Below, one piece after another: positions 21,910-34,500 of a DNA stretch of 64,000 nucleotides. Where the stretch lies: the NCBI GenBank assembly GCA_028554755.1, contig JAPTOF010000019.1, positions 7,450,001 through 7,514,000 on the forward strand, in the 5' to 3' direction. The notes beneath the pieces are model-generated. The model saw nothing but the letters and a program-made list of their open reading frames with translations, did not search any database and was not told where the DNA came from. Origin of the DNA: Cordia subcordata. Lineage: Eukaryota; Streptophyta; Magnoliopsida; Boraginales; Cordiaceae. The stretch's first letter is position 1. The number at the start of each line of letters is the position of its first letter. The position numbers were made by a program, and so were the translations under genes.

Positions 21910-24900
21910 TCATGAAGAAATGGTCATATAATGGCTAAAAAGGGAGAAGAGAAGCATCAGTAGCGTACAAGCGAAGCGATTTGCTTGGGGTGCATGGTTC
22001 CTTTCACCAGGTAATGGTAAAGCTGGATTTGACGATGAGGAATTGCCTCTGTTTTGCGATGTCGCTTCTGGCACCACAGCAGCAGGTGAAGGAGCTCCAC
22101 TGAAGTTACGACCTATGGGTAGAGTGTTTGATCCGCCTTTCACTCCATCAGTATCATAACCTGGAAAAAATTCTCAGTTCAATATTTCATATGCACACAG
22201 AGATGAAATGAAGGGCCCCTGGAGGAGGAGGGGGCAGGGAGATAGAGAGAACTCGAAGAATAACGAGATGAAAACAGAAAACAAAAACTTGAAGAATAAT
22301 GAACTCACAGTCGGACGCTTTCCATCCCAAAACCATCTTCTCACGATTGAAGACAACGCGGTAGCCAGTCATAAAATTTTCTGGATAAAGAAGATGCCAT
22401 TAGGTATAGTTGATACATTTTAAAATATGAAAGCAGCTGACTGAAGAATGGAACTCCACGAAATTGCAAGAAAAGAATTGGGTTTAGGCAGCTTTCCGAG
22501 GGAAGTTCCATATTGGGTCTATCTAATGATGTATGGAGAAAATAGAGATAAGTAATTTGGAGTAACATAAAGATGTACAGGATTTCAGGGCGACACAATT
22601 AGCAACTAGTTCCTAATCATGATACTCACGCCCAATGATATTGACATCTCCACTTTTAACAACAGCCAAACAGTATATATATCGATCTCCCTGCAGATCA
22701 CAAGAGTGTTAGTACAAACTAAGGGAAATCCCTAATTATGCAGTTAATATAACAGAAAAAACTCACCTCAAGAGAAAATATTACGATAGGATCAGTAACA
22801 TTATATTGGCTTCCACCTTTCATAGTCAAAACTAAACCTGGTAACTCAAAACTAGTTTGGTTTTCACTGCATGCATAGGGAGAGTCAGTCATTGAGGGTT
22901 CACTGGAAAGTACTGAAGGAGGAAAACAGAAAAGGAGTTTATCACCTTAGGTCATAGCAATACTCAAATGGAATATCCATATCGGATTGATCACGTGACT
23001 CTTGAACCTGAGAATTGAACTGCCAAAGAAGCAAAACATCTTCAACTCTCAGAGTCAAATTATAAATTTTTTCAACCAAATTATTATGTTATACCAAGCT
23101 TACGTTTTCTGTGATGACTGTGTAGGCTGGGTCATTCAAGTATGTAAACGAGGTACCAGTGTCAAAAATTGCAGCAACATCAAGGTCAGTGGTCTTGCTT
23201 CCCACACGTATTTGTGTCATGCTAATGTTATATGTTGGACTGGCGGAAAATCACAATGGTGTGGTGTAAATAACAAATTAAGTACAATTTCCATATATTT
23301 GGGGTAAAAATTAGAGTAACCAAAATGCTGAATTCACTCTACATCAGCATTAATTATTTGGAGAAATGACCTACTTACTGTGGCTGATGAAGAGTAAATG
23401 GTGTTTCTCCTTGGCCCGAACTGCCTTTATCTCCAAACACAATTCTTCCAACGCCATCAGGCCCGAAACACATGGAGAAAGAATTTGCCGCTAACCCTTT
23501 GTTCGCTAAAATGCTAGGAACAGATGTATTACTAATACCAAGCCCAAAAAGACCATTTGGTGCGGCGCCATCCAAAAATCCACCAGTTTGAACAATTCCA
23601 CAACTAAAATGAATGTATAAAATGTAAGCACAGAATGTAAAAGTGCCGGCACATTGCAAATTACTAGATACGAGATCACTATCTAGAGAGACAAAAGACA
23701 AGAATAATTGCATAAAGAAGTGGAATAATGTGTGCAAGTAAAAGATTAGATGCACATTAAATTCTAATGGTACTTCACATCTCAGAGAAAATTAGCATGT
23801 GAAAACTACTCACCCAAAGGTAATTTGTGCATCAACAGCATTCTGTTGCCTATCATCCGTTGCTAGATGCAAAATATCTTCTACCAATATTCCAGTGGAT
23901 GATGTACCATTAGATAGATAATTAACTTGATAAGCACAGGCATTGCGTGTTGTAGAACATTGCCTTTCTGGTCCACACATGGAACTGTTGCAGGGGACTT
24001 TCATGCTGGTTGAGGAATTACTAGGACTGTATATGTTAAGATCAATTCTCTGTTTCAAGAAAAGAGAGGGAGAGGAAGAAGAGGGGAGAGAGAGGAGAGA
24101 AAGGGGGGGGGGGGGGAGAGAAGAAAATGATCAAGGTAAGTACCAAGCAATTGCAAATATATGAGAAGTAAAAGGTACATGCACCTGTATGAATTTGGGT
24201 ATTCTTGAAAGTTTTTCACTTGAAAACAAGAAATAGTATGTGTTGAAACAAGTTTCAATAAGCATTGACACGAATAATGACATTAGATGAAGTGGAAAAG
24301 CAAAAAGAACAAAATACAATAGCAGAAAGCAGGTATATGATCCATTAATATTGACAATTATATGTAATAATAAGACAAATGTGACTTTAAAGCTTCAAGG
24401 ATTGATATTGAAACCCATTGATAAAATATAAAAGAATTTACAATTTTACAAACTGCAAAGAAATCCCATTCAATTTGTGAAGAACTTGAAGGAAAATCTC
24501 TGTCATCCAACTAGAAATAACTAGATTAACAAAATGTAATCAAATAGCTTACAATTTGAATTGTTCACAAATTCTACACGAAGCCTCAATCATGTTTAAT
24601 CTTGTACATATCTTGTCTCTTCATCAATCCATCATTTGCTGCTTAACCGGGCGAGTCCACTTAAAGAACATCAGTGACAATGTAGACTAATCCAAAATGC
24701 AAAAGTTAACAAAAGGCATCTATTCATCTTTTCTGATGTGTATTAACAAGAACAGGAGTCAGGCATGTAGAAGATATCCACGCAGACAGTTATCCAAATC
24801 ATGAGTTCCTTAACATCTGGTTCCTTACGAGAGACCAAATTGAAGAAAGTTGTAAATTTTTTCTCATTTTATATTAATGCTGAGTTTTTCCTATGGTTCA

Positions 24901-26279
24901 AGGAGCTTAATGGAAATTGTCACTAATAGACAAAATATTAATTCGTAGGTTGAAAGCTGCAAGAAGAACCAAAGATCAACACACCTGTCCTGATCTTGAC
25001 ACCAAGCCACCTACACATTTGGCACAATCACATGGCAACCAGAAGAGATCACTACCGGTGTCAAGAGCAACCAGAAACCACAAGCCTGGCGTACCCACAG
25101 TCACATTAGCATAGTGCAAGCTGAAAATTTTGCAAAATCCAATCAGTTACAACATGCCTATCTAACAACAGTCTATGCTTCAAACACTTGATCTTGAAGT
25201 ACCATCAAGCACTCATTTTATGACCCACTCAACACAGAATAGAAAAGACCGGAAATTTAACATGATGGAGATATTGACCAATTTGGATCCAAATTCCAGA
25301 CTCTTTAACCATACAAGATTATATGTCTGCTTGTTACTGAAGAATCTAAGGATCATAAGAATGATCGGACAGGGACTAACAAGGTTATAAGGCATCAAAA
25401 CTTTCCTGCACCCTATAGAATGCAATTAAAAGAAATTTCTCGATTTTTATTAGGTTCAAGATGACAATACACACATCTAATCACGCAATGCCACGAAAAC
25501 GAAAATAAAAGAACATAGAGCAAAAAGGAAAAAAGACATCTAAAGAAAAATATATTTAGGTTGATCCTCTTGATTAGCTACTTTACATAATTACATACTC
25601 CGATTCACTGTGATTTTGAAACAGAACACTGTCTATGCTTCCACCTGCAAATACTTTAATCATTCAGGAAACCACCCCCCCCCCCCCCAAAAAAGAAAAA
25701 AAGAAAAAAAACAAATAAAATAATAAGTAAAAATTCAAAACGAAAAAGCAAGAGAATTGAACAATCATACCCTTTTTATGGCTCAAATTTTCTCCAGTGA
25801 AAACACAGAAAACCAAAACTTTACTTAAATATGAAGAAAAATTCACTTCTAAGTCCTAACAATTACAGACTGTAACAAATTTAAGCAGGCAAGCGAGTAA
25901 ATAAACCAAAATTTTTGCCAAAAGAACAAAAAAAAAAAAAACCTTACAATCCCAGAGAATTAATCCGCACAGTTTCATTGCCACCAGCAAAAGTGATGGG
26001 GGAGGAAGCAACAGTATCAGCAAGGCGACGACCCTTGATGATACTGTCCCTGTGAGCCATGGCTGCATAATACTCACGCGTCCCCATCTCAGGCAACCCG
26101 TCATCAAGGTCCAACACACCCTTCACTGGATCAGAATATCTGTGATGAATATCAAACCCAAATGTTCCAAACGCTTCACTTCTCCTCACATCACCCAATA
26201 TCACCACCATTAAAACAGCTATAATCATCATCTTCAGACACAACGCTTTTGGTTCACCATAATTACACGAGCTACCCAT
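21910..26279 (-). CDS. Aspartyl protease family A1, gene A (ten exons)
   Basis: Probable secreted or membrane-attached aspartic protease, like the plant 'aspartyl protease family protein 1' group. Exons on the - strand (approximate): 26279-25948, 25120-24985, 24049-23814, 23603-23379, 23239-23104, 23019-22946, 22866-22767, 22690-22630, 22380-22309, 22160-21910. All splice in frame to about 540 residues. Residues 1-35 are a signal peptide (MIIAVLMVVILG core). FGFDIHHRYSDPV begins the conserved N-terminal part. The first active site is LDTGSDLFWLPCDC (exon 2), the second IFDTGTSFTYL (exon 5), the flap region YLSNGTSSTG (exon 3). The C-terminal tail ends in a hydrophobic run (FACTLLMLLFSLFSHYM) that fits a membrane or GPI-type anchor. 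The substrate is unknown. No lesion seen. Confidence 0.9.
24104..24116. repeat. Poly-G run in intron 2 of gene A
   Basis: A run of about 13 G within a purine-rich block (24058-24125) close to the exon 3 acceptor. On the coding strand it gives a C-rich pyrimidine tract. A poly-C run lies in intron 1 at 25673-25688. Confidence 0.85.
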
Positions 26280-26459
26280 ACTAAAAAAAACCCAAAAAGA
26301 AAAAGGAAAAAGAAAGAAACAAAGACAAATATATGAGAAGAAAACAAAAAGTTTTGTATACTTGTGTATGTCTGAAAATGGAGTTTAGGAAAGTTGTCTT
26401 TTTTCTGTGTGTGAGAAAAATGGACAAGAAAAAATGGTTTGTCCTGCGTTTATGTGGAG

Positions 26460-26508
26460 ACTGGTGGGGGCGTGGGGGAGGGGGGGGCGTGTGGGGGGGA
26501 TGTGTAGT
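26460..26508 (+). promoter_or_regulatory. G-run cluster upstream of gene A
   Basis: Five or more runs of three to nine G in about 45 bp (GGTGGGGGCGTGGGGGAGGG and on), 180-230 bp upstream of the gene A start codon. The G-rich strand is the + strand, the template for gene A. This spacing could fold into a G-quadruplex. It is a rare GC-rich island here and may lie in the gene A promoter. Confidence 0.5.
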
Positions 26509-26619
26509 TAAGTTTGGACAGCTGCATGGGACAGCTGCCTATTGGAAAACTTTAGACGACGAAAAGTCGTCAGCAACTCTCAGCAGCAAATGTGAAACAA
26601 GAGACGAAATGGCGTAAGT

Positions 26620-29504
26620 ATGCAGCATGGTGGTCATGGTTGAGCAGAGCAGAGGTGGGTCCCACATGCAGAATTTTTGTTTTTCCCTTTTTCTTTTTGG
26701 GTAGAATTTGTTGCCCCCCCTCCTTCTATTCGCCAGTCTTAATTTAATAATTAAGGAGTTGTGTTAAAATATTAATTATGTAAATAATAATTATATAAAT
26801 TTTAAAGATAATAAGGTGTGATAATAGAGAAATACTTCAAAAAATTGTTTTTGTTGTCTACTAGTATTTGTACGTCCTTATCATAAAATAAATGTTAAAG
26901 TGATTGCCAGATAAATTTAGGGTGAAAAATACTTTAAAGTCAAATCGAGTCATTGTCCACATTACTCAGATGTATACAAACAAAATTGAATTCCCGTATG
27001 CGGATTGTTTTTACAATTGAAAACAACTAATGGTTTGTTTACGGACGAAATAAATAAAAAATGATTAATTTTATTTATTTTTTTGTTAATTATACGTGTT
27101 ATTATCATTGGACGAAATAATACGATGTAGCGGTATGTACATGGCATAGCCTGCGCCAAGCAAGCGGAGTTGTTTAGTTTGAGACAATATTTTGTGGCAG
27201 TCGTGGACCACTCATGAGTTGACTGGTGTGAAGTACTTTTCAACAGTGCATAAGTGAATAATTTTTGTTTGCTGTTTTACTGCATTGGATTCTGCCACGT
27301 GTTATTTATGTGGTGGCCACCTATTTATTTGTTTTGTTTTAATTTTGGTCGAGAGTTTTCCTTTTTTTTTTAATTTTGGTCTCTATATTTGTGTCAGGAT
27401 AATAATTTATGTTTTTACTTATTAGAGATGAAATATAAAACATTGACTTCAAATTTTGTGCTGCTTCTTTTTTATAATACAAAGAGCTTGTTTTTTTTTT
27501 ATGAAAAAGTATTTTTTTAAAAAAAATATTTTTGTTTTGTAATAAGTATTTAGATTGACTTTTAGAACAACTAAAGACGTGTTTAGATTGGTTTTTTTGC
27601 TTCATTAAAGTTTTAAAAAAAGTTTAAATATAATTTTTCAAAAGTCAAAATTTTTAATTTTTTTAAAAGAATATTTTTAAAAAGTTATTAAAAACATACT
27701 TCAAAAAAAGAAACATACCCTAAAAAGAAAAGCTCATGAATAATGTCAAAGTGTTTTTAATTTCTCTAACCTCATGAATATTAGGAAAAGAAAAAGTAAC
27801 TTTTGCGATCCATAATGAATATTGTTCACCTCAAATTTACTAATTGGCCACAAAACAATATCATAAAGTTGGGAAGACTTCCTTTACACCTGGACTTTTT
27901 GTTTGTCAAGTTTATGCATGACCCTTTATTATACTTTATGTAAAAGTGAAACTAAAAAAGTGATTAAAGTGATCCGTCTTTTATTCAATCCTTTCTTTAA
28001 TTATGCAGTGATGAATGCTTGAGGACGCAATCAAAACCCACAAACCCTACCTTTTCTCCATGTAGATATTAGGTGGCTACGTCATGCTTTGAGCAATCAA
28101 AGGAAGTTAATTGGTAAGCTATTTCCAACTGTGTGTTATTGTTATTATCATTATTATTATTTTAAAAAAGCAAATATATTATAAAATTCTAATGTTAAAC
28201 ACTTTTCTGCATGAATTTCAACGTTAGGTGTGAACAAGCACAGCGAAAATTGACTTGCACAAGTTGGGTTTTTGAAGTGATTTCTTCATGGCGTGATTTA
28301 TGATGAAAATAAAATATCAAAAAATTTTAAAAAATTTAGAAACTTTCACCTTGTGAATGAAGCTAACTAGAATAGGTCTCGCACTTCTAATTTAAATACA
28401 CATTCAACGGTTAAAATCTCCACGTATCCTTCAAGCTTTCCCTATCATAAATTAATGTAGAGTTGAAAGAGCAATAACAAATGTTAGGCATTCTTCCTAA
28501 CTTCTCTTGTATGAAAGAGTGTTGACGAGGTGGTTGACGTTCCATGTACACGAGAGCAAAGCGTGCACTTAACAACTTTCTATTGTATTATTTCTTTCTC
28601 ATCTTCTTTTGGAGCGAGGGGTAGAGCTGTTTCAGAATTTTAGTTAATAATATATAGTTAATCAATTATACAATTGTAATTCAATATTTGACAGTTTATT
28701 ATTTTTGAAACCTTGTCAAATAATTAGAACAACTTCTTACAATTAAATCTTATTTATAATGTTCGATAACATTATGAGGAAATCATAATCCAATTTCGGT
28801 TCAGTAATTCGAAGAAGACAGTATGAGTAGTTGATCTCTACTAAAGAGGGGTAAGAGACACATAGCAAACTTCATGTTTTGGTGAAAAATCACTTGGTGT
28901 GGGGCCGTTGGTCGAACATGATAGTTTAACAAGCTGTAGAAGGCAGAACGTGTGTGACTTGGGTTACTGTTTTCACATAATATCACGATGTTATAATTGT
29001 AATTCAACGATTATGATTTGTTTATACTATAACCAAGATAAAAGAAAAAACAAAATTATTATGTCGAGCGAAGTTGGAGTAGGCCATCTTCTTCTTCTTC
29101 TTTTGCGTGTATTTATGTGTGTGATCTGGTATTATTTATTTTAGGTGGATAAAGATTGTTGTGGAACGTTATCAATATATATTACCATCTAATAACAATT
29201 TTTTTTTTAAAAAAAAATCCAATGGATGTGAAAGAGAGCCAATAGATGAAAAAAAATTCAATCATAAAAAAATTTTATGTGGAGTTCATGTCTAGTCTAT
29301 GGTTGGAGAAACTCTTAATTCCATTAGCCCAAGTACAAATTATAATATTGAAAGGCAGCAACTTTGTATTAAAAGTCAAAATTTCGAACTTGCACATCAC
29401 TTTCCATTTGATGCTTGATTCAAGAATCTAATAAATCTTGCTGACTTGCTGCCTCCCTTTTATTGATAATAGCTTTAAGTATTACGAAGAATTCATGTAA
29501 AATT
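26620..29504. other. Gene-free region upstream of gene A
   Basis: No convincing gene. At 27480-27725 are decayed Tourist-like MITE sequences (GTGTTTAGATTGGTTTTTTT on the left). The rest is unique-looking AT-rich DNA with short open frames and no motifs. Confidence 0.45.
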
Positions 29505-29509
29505 ATATA

Positions 29510-29995
29510 TGTTGGATTATGACTCAAAGTATAAGTTTATATAAATTAGAAAATTTGTGGAAGGCAATTACTTGTGTTATCAAAATATAAGCTACCTAAA
29601 TAGTAGAAAAAAATTTTGGGAAGCAAGAATTTCTCTCTTATAAATAGAGGGTCTTGTAACTTGTATTTGGTATGCCTTAGGGCCACACCCCCTATGGGTG
29701 GTGGATAAGAGAGAGAGCCTGAGAGCATCGAGGATGTTTTATATTGGTTCTAGTCCTGTTGAGGATAGAGCCATTATAAAGACTCTATGGGGACATGTTT
29801 AGACTTTTCTATCTGTGCAAAAAGTCACTTGAGTTGTAAACCTATTATTCATTATTGTTGAATAGTTAAATTTATCCCGGAGGGGATCGTGGACATAAGC
29901 AGAGGCCCGAACCACGTTAAAAATAGTGCGAGTTCTTTGTGCTTGTTTTTCATTGTGCTTTGATGTATGTGCATGTGTCCTTGATTTTTTCAATA
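29510..29995 (+). repeat. 5' LTR of non-autonomous element copy 1
   Basis: About 486 bp, with a TATAAATAG box near 29640. Directly repeated at 30899-31378. Confidence 0.88.
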
Positions 29996-29997
29996 AG

Positions 29998-30009
29998 TGG
30001 TATCAGAGC
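29998..30009 (+). other. tRNA-Met primer-binding site
   Basis: TGGTATCAGAGC, 2 nt after the 5' LTR of the non-autonomous element. Confidence 0.9.
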
Positions 30010-30898
30010 CTGGTTGGTGAACTGGGCCTTGATGACGATGGAAGGAGGACACATATGGAGTTGTGTTGAAGGACACTGATTTGCACAAAAAATGAAAAGG
30101 TTATCGAAGAGGAGTTCGAAAATTCGCCATATCTGCTAGCCATGTTTAGAGGCCTTCTCAAAGTTTGTTTGACATTCCATTTGTTGCTGTGTGTTCACCA
30201 GAGTGGGGAGAGTAAGTTGCTAAAATTTTGCGACAATCCAACGGTCAGATTATGATATACAAGCAGGTCAAGTTTTTGTGAATTTCTGGTCAAAAAGTTA
30301 AACAGAGGGTTTAATCAGCTTTCACTAAGAGCAATTTGGGGTTTGACCGAGTTGACCAAGGGTCCCCAACCGTTTTTCAACGTCCTGAGTTCATTTTTGA
30401 AGTTTGTTTTGTCAAATTCTTGATGTATCGTGGATGAGCCTTGAATTTGGGTAAAATGATGAAGTGGTGATAGAATTATGTGGACGTCTCTGAAGCATTA
30501 TACGAGCAAACACATTCAGCCAACTAGTGATCAAACTTTTGTTAGAGAAGTTTGGATAAGTAGACTAGTTGAAGAAGGTTTGATTCGAGGGATGAGCCAC
30601 GTAAGGAGAATCCGCGTAGCTGAACGATTAGAGCCTTAGTCGACTGATGAAGAGAGCTATTGCTGGAAAGAAGACCATGTCCAAGATGTCTAATGTCGAG
30701 AGAGGACGCAAACAACTTTAAGAGATCGAAGTTAGATGGCATTTGGAAGGATGTTGGTGATGACTTCTAAAACCTGCTAGGATGTATTGGTGGCTGTTAC
30801 TGTGAAGAGTGTTGTCGAGCGAAGGTTCCAGCATAAAGATTGTGAAGAAGTTCTAGTTGCGACAAATAAACTTCATCCTTTTCGCCAAGGGAAGAATT

Positions 30899-31378
30899 TG
30901 TTGGGTTATGGCTAAAAGTCTAAGCCCATACAAATTAGAAAATTTGTGGAAGGCGATTAATTGTGTTACTAAAATATAAGCTGCCTAAATAGTAGAAGAG
31001 AAATCTTGGCGAGTAAGAATTTGTCTCCTATAAATAAAGTGTCCTATAGTTTGTATTTGGTGTGCCTTAAGGTCACACTCCATTCGGGGTGTGGGTGAGA
31101 GTGAGAGCCTGAGAGTATCGAGAGTGTCTTACATTCGTTTTAGTCCTGTTGAGAATATAATCATTGCAAGGACTCTGTGGGGGAAAGTTTAGACTTTTCA
31201 ATCCCTGTAAAAAGTCACTTGAGTTGTAAATCTATTATTGTTGAATAGTAAAATTTATCCCAGAGGGGATCGTGAGTGTAGGCAGAAGGCCGAACCATAT
31301 TAAAAATATTGCGTATTCTTTGTGTGTGTTTTCTACTATGTTCTGATGTGTGTGCATGTGTCCTTAATTTTTCCAATA
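30899..31378 (+). repeat. 3' LTR of non-autonomous element copy 1
   Basis: About 480 bp, preceded by the polypurine tract and followed by the ATATA target duplication. Confidence 0.88.
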
Positions 31379-31383
31379 ATATA

Positions 31384-31583
31384 TAATATAGTTTCCTCGA
31401 TCATCAAAATAAAAATGCCATACATTTTCCTTTGATCATCAAAAAATGCAGTATGCAATTGACGAAAACAATATTTACGAAACATGGTGTAGATTTACAA
31501 CAGATTACAAAATGTACGTGCAAATAAACGCGCGATTCGCCCAAAAGGAAAGCTAAACTTGTTGCACAATGGTCAAGAAAGTA
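31384..31583. other. 3' flank of protease gene B
   Basis: Short spacer. It resembles 41390-41550 downstream of gene C (for example GATCATCAAAA then GATGCAAT/TGCAGTATGCAATTGAC), so it belongs to the duplicated unit and probably holds the 3' untranslated region. Confidence 0.55.
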
Positions 31584-34500
31584 TCACAAAGAAAGAATGA
31601 TCAAACAATGGCTCAGAACGGAAACCAAGACCATCACAAGTCTGCAGGTGAAGGAATTTAACTGGACAGCACTGCTTGTGCTTCTTGTGAATGGAAAATC
31701 ATCGGTCGCTTTGGGCATATCTGGAGAAGGACCTCCTGTGAAGTTCCGCGGGTTGAAGAGTGGAGGTGGAGCAGCTCTACGATTAATGGATGGAGGCGGA
31801 GGCGAAGATGAAGGCAGAGATGGAGGTGGAGGCGCAGGTGAACCTTGAAATGGAGGTGGGGGTTGATTTTTCGATCCAGGGCCAGAGTTATCACCATCAT
31901 AGCCTGAGAACAACAAAATTTCATGTCAGTGCTAGTAAATTTCTATTCTTGCAAAAGGGAAGGACAAGAAAGAGAAGAAAAGTGGTGTTAGTACATTCAG
32001 ATTCTTTCCAGCCCAAAATCATCCTCTCACGATCGAAGACTACACGATGGCCAGTCATAAAGTTTTCTGCATAATGATAGAAAAATTAGCATTGTTCAAG
32101 CACAAGAATCTCCTATTGCATTATATCTGGACTGGACATGTTCGCGGAGGATAGTAATTGCAGTGCAGTCATGAAGTTTTCTGCATAATGATGGAAAAAT
32201 TGGTATTGTTCAAGCACAAGAATCCCCTATTGCATTATATCTAGACAGGACGTTAGCAGAGGCCAGAGGGTAATAATTGCAGCATTTTTTATGGGATCAG
32301 GTGCATTAGTGTGACTGATTTCGAAAGTAACACCGTCTAGTTAATTAATTACAAAATGTATCAAGAGTCTAAAACCAAGTTACCAAGTCTTTTGTTCATG
32401 TCTCGAACCTTTTATCACTTGAAGCATCAAAATCTTTAACCACCTAAACAATCATGTCAATCAAGAAATACCTCATAAATATGCAACGGTGTAAGGTTGG
32501 ATCCCCCCCCCAACCCTCCTCCCGCATCGCACCCAACTGCAACAATGCTTTTTATGCAGCACTTAAGGTATGACTCGGACGTGAAAATCCGACATGGTAT
32601 TGATAAAAACTAAAAAGAAGTGGAATATCTCACATCATATTTCATCTAGATTCGACATGTTAAAAGCGCAATACACGACAGCAATTCTCATATTTCATTT
32701 CGAAAAAATGAGATTGTGACTTCAGAAAATTAGGTGGTAACGAAAATAAAAGTGATGAAATAACCATCTGTGCAAAAGTAGTTGCAATATAAGCAAAATA
32801 GTTCATTGTCAAGATACTTACGCCCAATGATGCTGACATTCACACTTTTGATTACAGTAAGACAATATATATATCCATCTCTCTCCTGAAGAGAACGAGA
32901 AAACATAAGTATGCTCAGTGGAAAGCTTTGATATATTAAAGAAAATCATCATGATTATTACTCGACCTGGTTGCTAAAAATTGAAATAGGCGTGGTAATA
33001 TTGAACCGCTTTCCAGCTTTCATGGTGAAACTCAAATTGGGAACTATTGGAGTCTCAGGTCCAAATGAAGTTGCCCTGCCAGCAGAGAAAGAAAAATTTT
33101 TGGCTGAAAGTTTTCCTAGAGTGTAAGAGGGTGTTTGGAAGTGCTTATTCTGGACTTAATAGGCACTAAACTGTAAAAATTATATGAGAGGGTGTCTTTT
33201 TTCTAGGACCCTTTAAATAAATAACAGGGAAATTTTGTCCTTGATTAACCTCAAGTTGTAGCAATATTCGAAAGCAATCGAAGATATGTTGTTGTAACGC
33301 GAATCTCGCACTTGAGAATCAAACTGCAATCAAGAGAAGGAAAAAAAAAAAAAATCAAACATCTCAGATTCTTGAAAATAAACATAAAGAATCTTCATGG
33401 TTAGAAAAACCCTTAAACTCACGCTGGAAGTAATGATTCTGTAAGCTGGATCTTCCAAGTATGTGAATGAAGTGCCAGAATCGAAAATCGCAGAAAACAA
33501 AAGACTAGTTGCGCTGCCTCCAACAAATACTTGTGTCATGGTGACTGTGTACGTCGGGCTGACATGAAATTCCAACAAACATAAGACAAGGAAAAAAAAA
33601 AAAAATAATTCAACATTTCAACTGTGTTTTCTTACATTAAGTCGTGATTTCTTACATTAATTTGTGAATGAAGAATGGTGTTTCCCCTTGGTCTAAGCTG
33701 CCTTTATCTCCAAACACAATTCTTCCGAACCCCTCAGGCCCGAAACACATAGAGAAAGAATTCGCAACCAGGCCTTTGCTTGCTAGAATACTTGGTACGG
33801 ATAGATTATCCGTTCCTAGACCAAATAGACCATTTATACCACCACCGGTCAGAAATCCACGGGTTTGAGATATTCCACATCTGAAACGAAAGAAATATCA
33901 CTTAGGATGAGATAAGTTAGAAATCAAATCTAGGGAAGTTTCTGACCCGTTCACTTATGCAAATATTTGATCATGATCATACGAGGCAAAAGGATATAAA
34001 ACAAAAATTCACCCTAATGTGATTGATGCATCAACAGGATTTTGTTGATCGTCATCTGTAACTAAGTGCAGCATATCTTCTACCATCATTCCTGTAGAGG
34101 ATGAGCCATCAAGGTACTTGATCTGATAATAACAATCATTAGTTCCCTCCACGCAAAGGCCTGACACGCACTTGCTACTCGTACAGGGAACAATCTTACT
34201 AGTTGTTGATGTAGTAGGGCTGTATATGTTGAAATCCAGTCGCTGTGTAAGCAACAAGACAAGTGCAAAAAGGGATAGAGTAGTTAAGTACTGAACTCAA
34301 CTGCAGATTCATGCAAAACTAAGGGGGTGTTTGACTTGGCTTAATTAGGCCAAACTTGCTTGTAAGTAGAAACAAAAAAATTACAATGTTTGATAAAAGT
34401 TACTTATAAGCAAAGAAAGTTTTACCTGCTTATAAGTAGGTTAAAAAAAAAAGCAACATAAAAAAAAAGCAACATCCCTTTTTTTTTTTTCACTTGCTAA

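Larger units (their letters stand above)
29510..31378 (+). mobile_element. Non-autonomous LTR retrotransposon, copy 1 (TRIM/LARD-like)
   Basis: Two LTRs (29510-29995 and 30899-31378) start TGTTGG and end CAATA. A perfect ATATA target duplication flanks them (29505-29509 and 31379-31383). A tRNA-Met primer site lies 2 nt after the 5' LTR, and a polypurine tract (AAGGGAAGAATT) just before the 3' LTR. The ~900-bp inside has no gag or pol. The LTRs have diverged a lot, so this copy is old. It is related to the copy at 48867-51775. Confidence 0.9.

Noticed and set aside
22208..22423. 71-codon open frame on the + strand
   Set aside because: Antisense across the exon 9 and intron region of protease gene A.
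26333..26617. 94-codon open frame on the + strand with Gly/Trp runs
   Set aside because: Produced by the G-run cluster upstream of gene A; no family resemblance.
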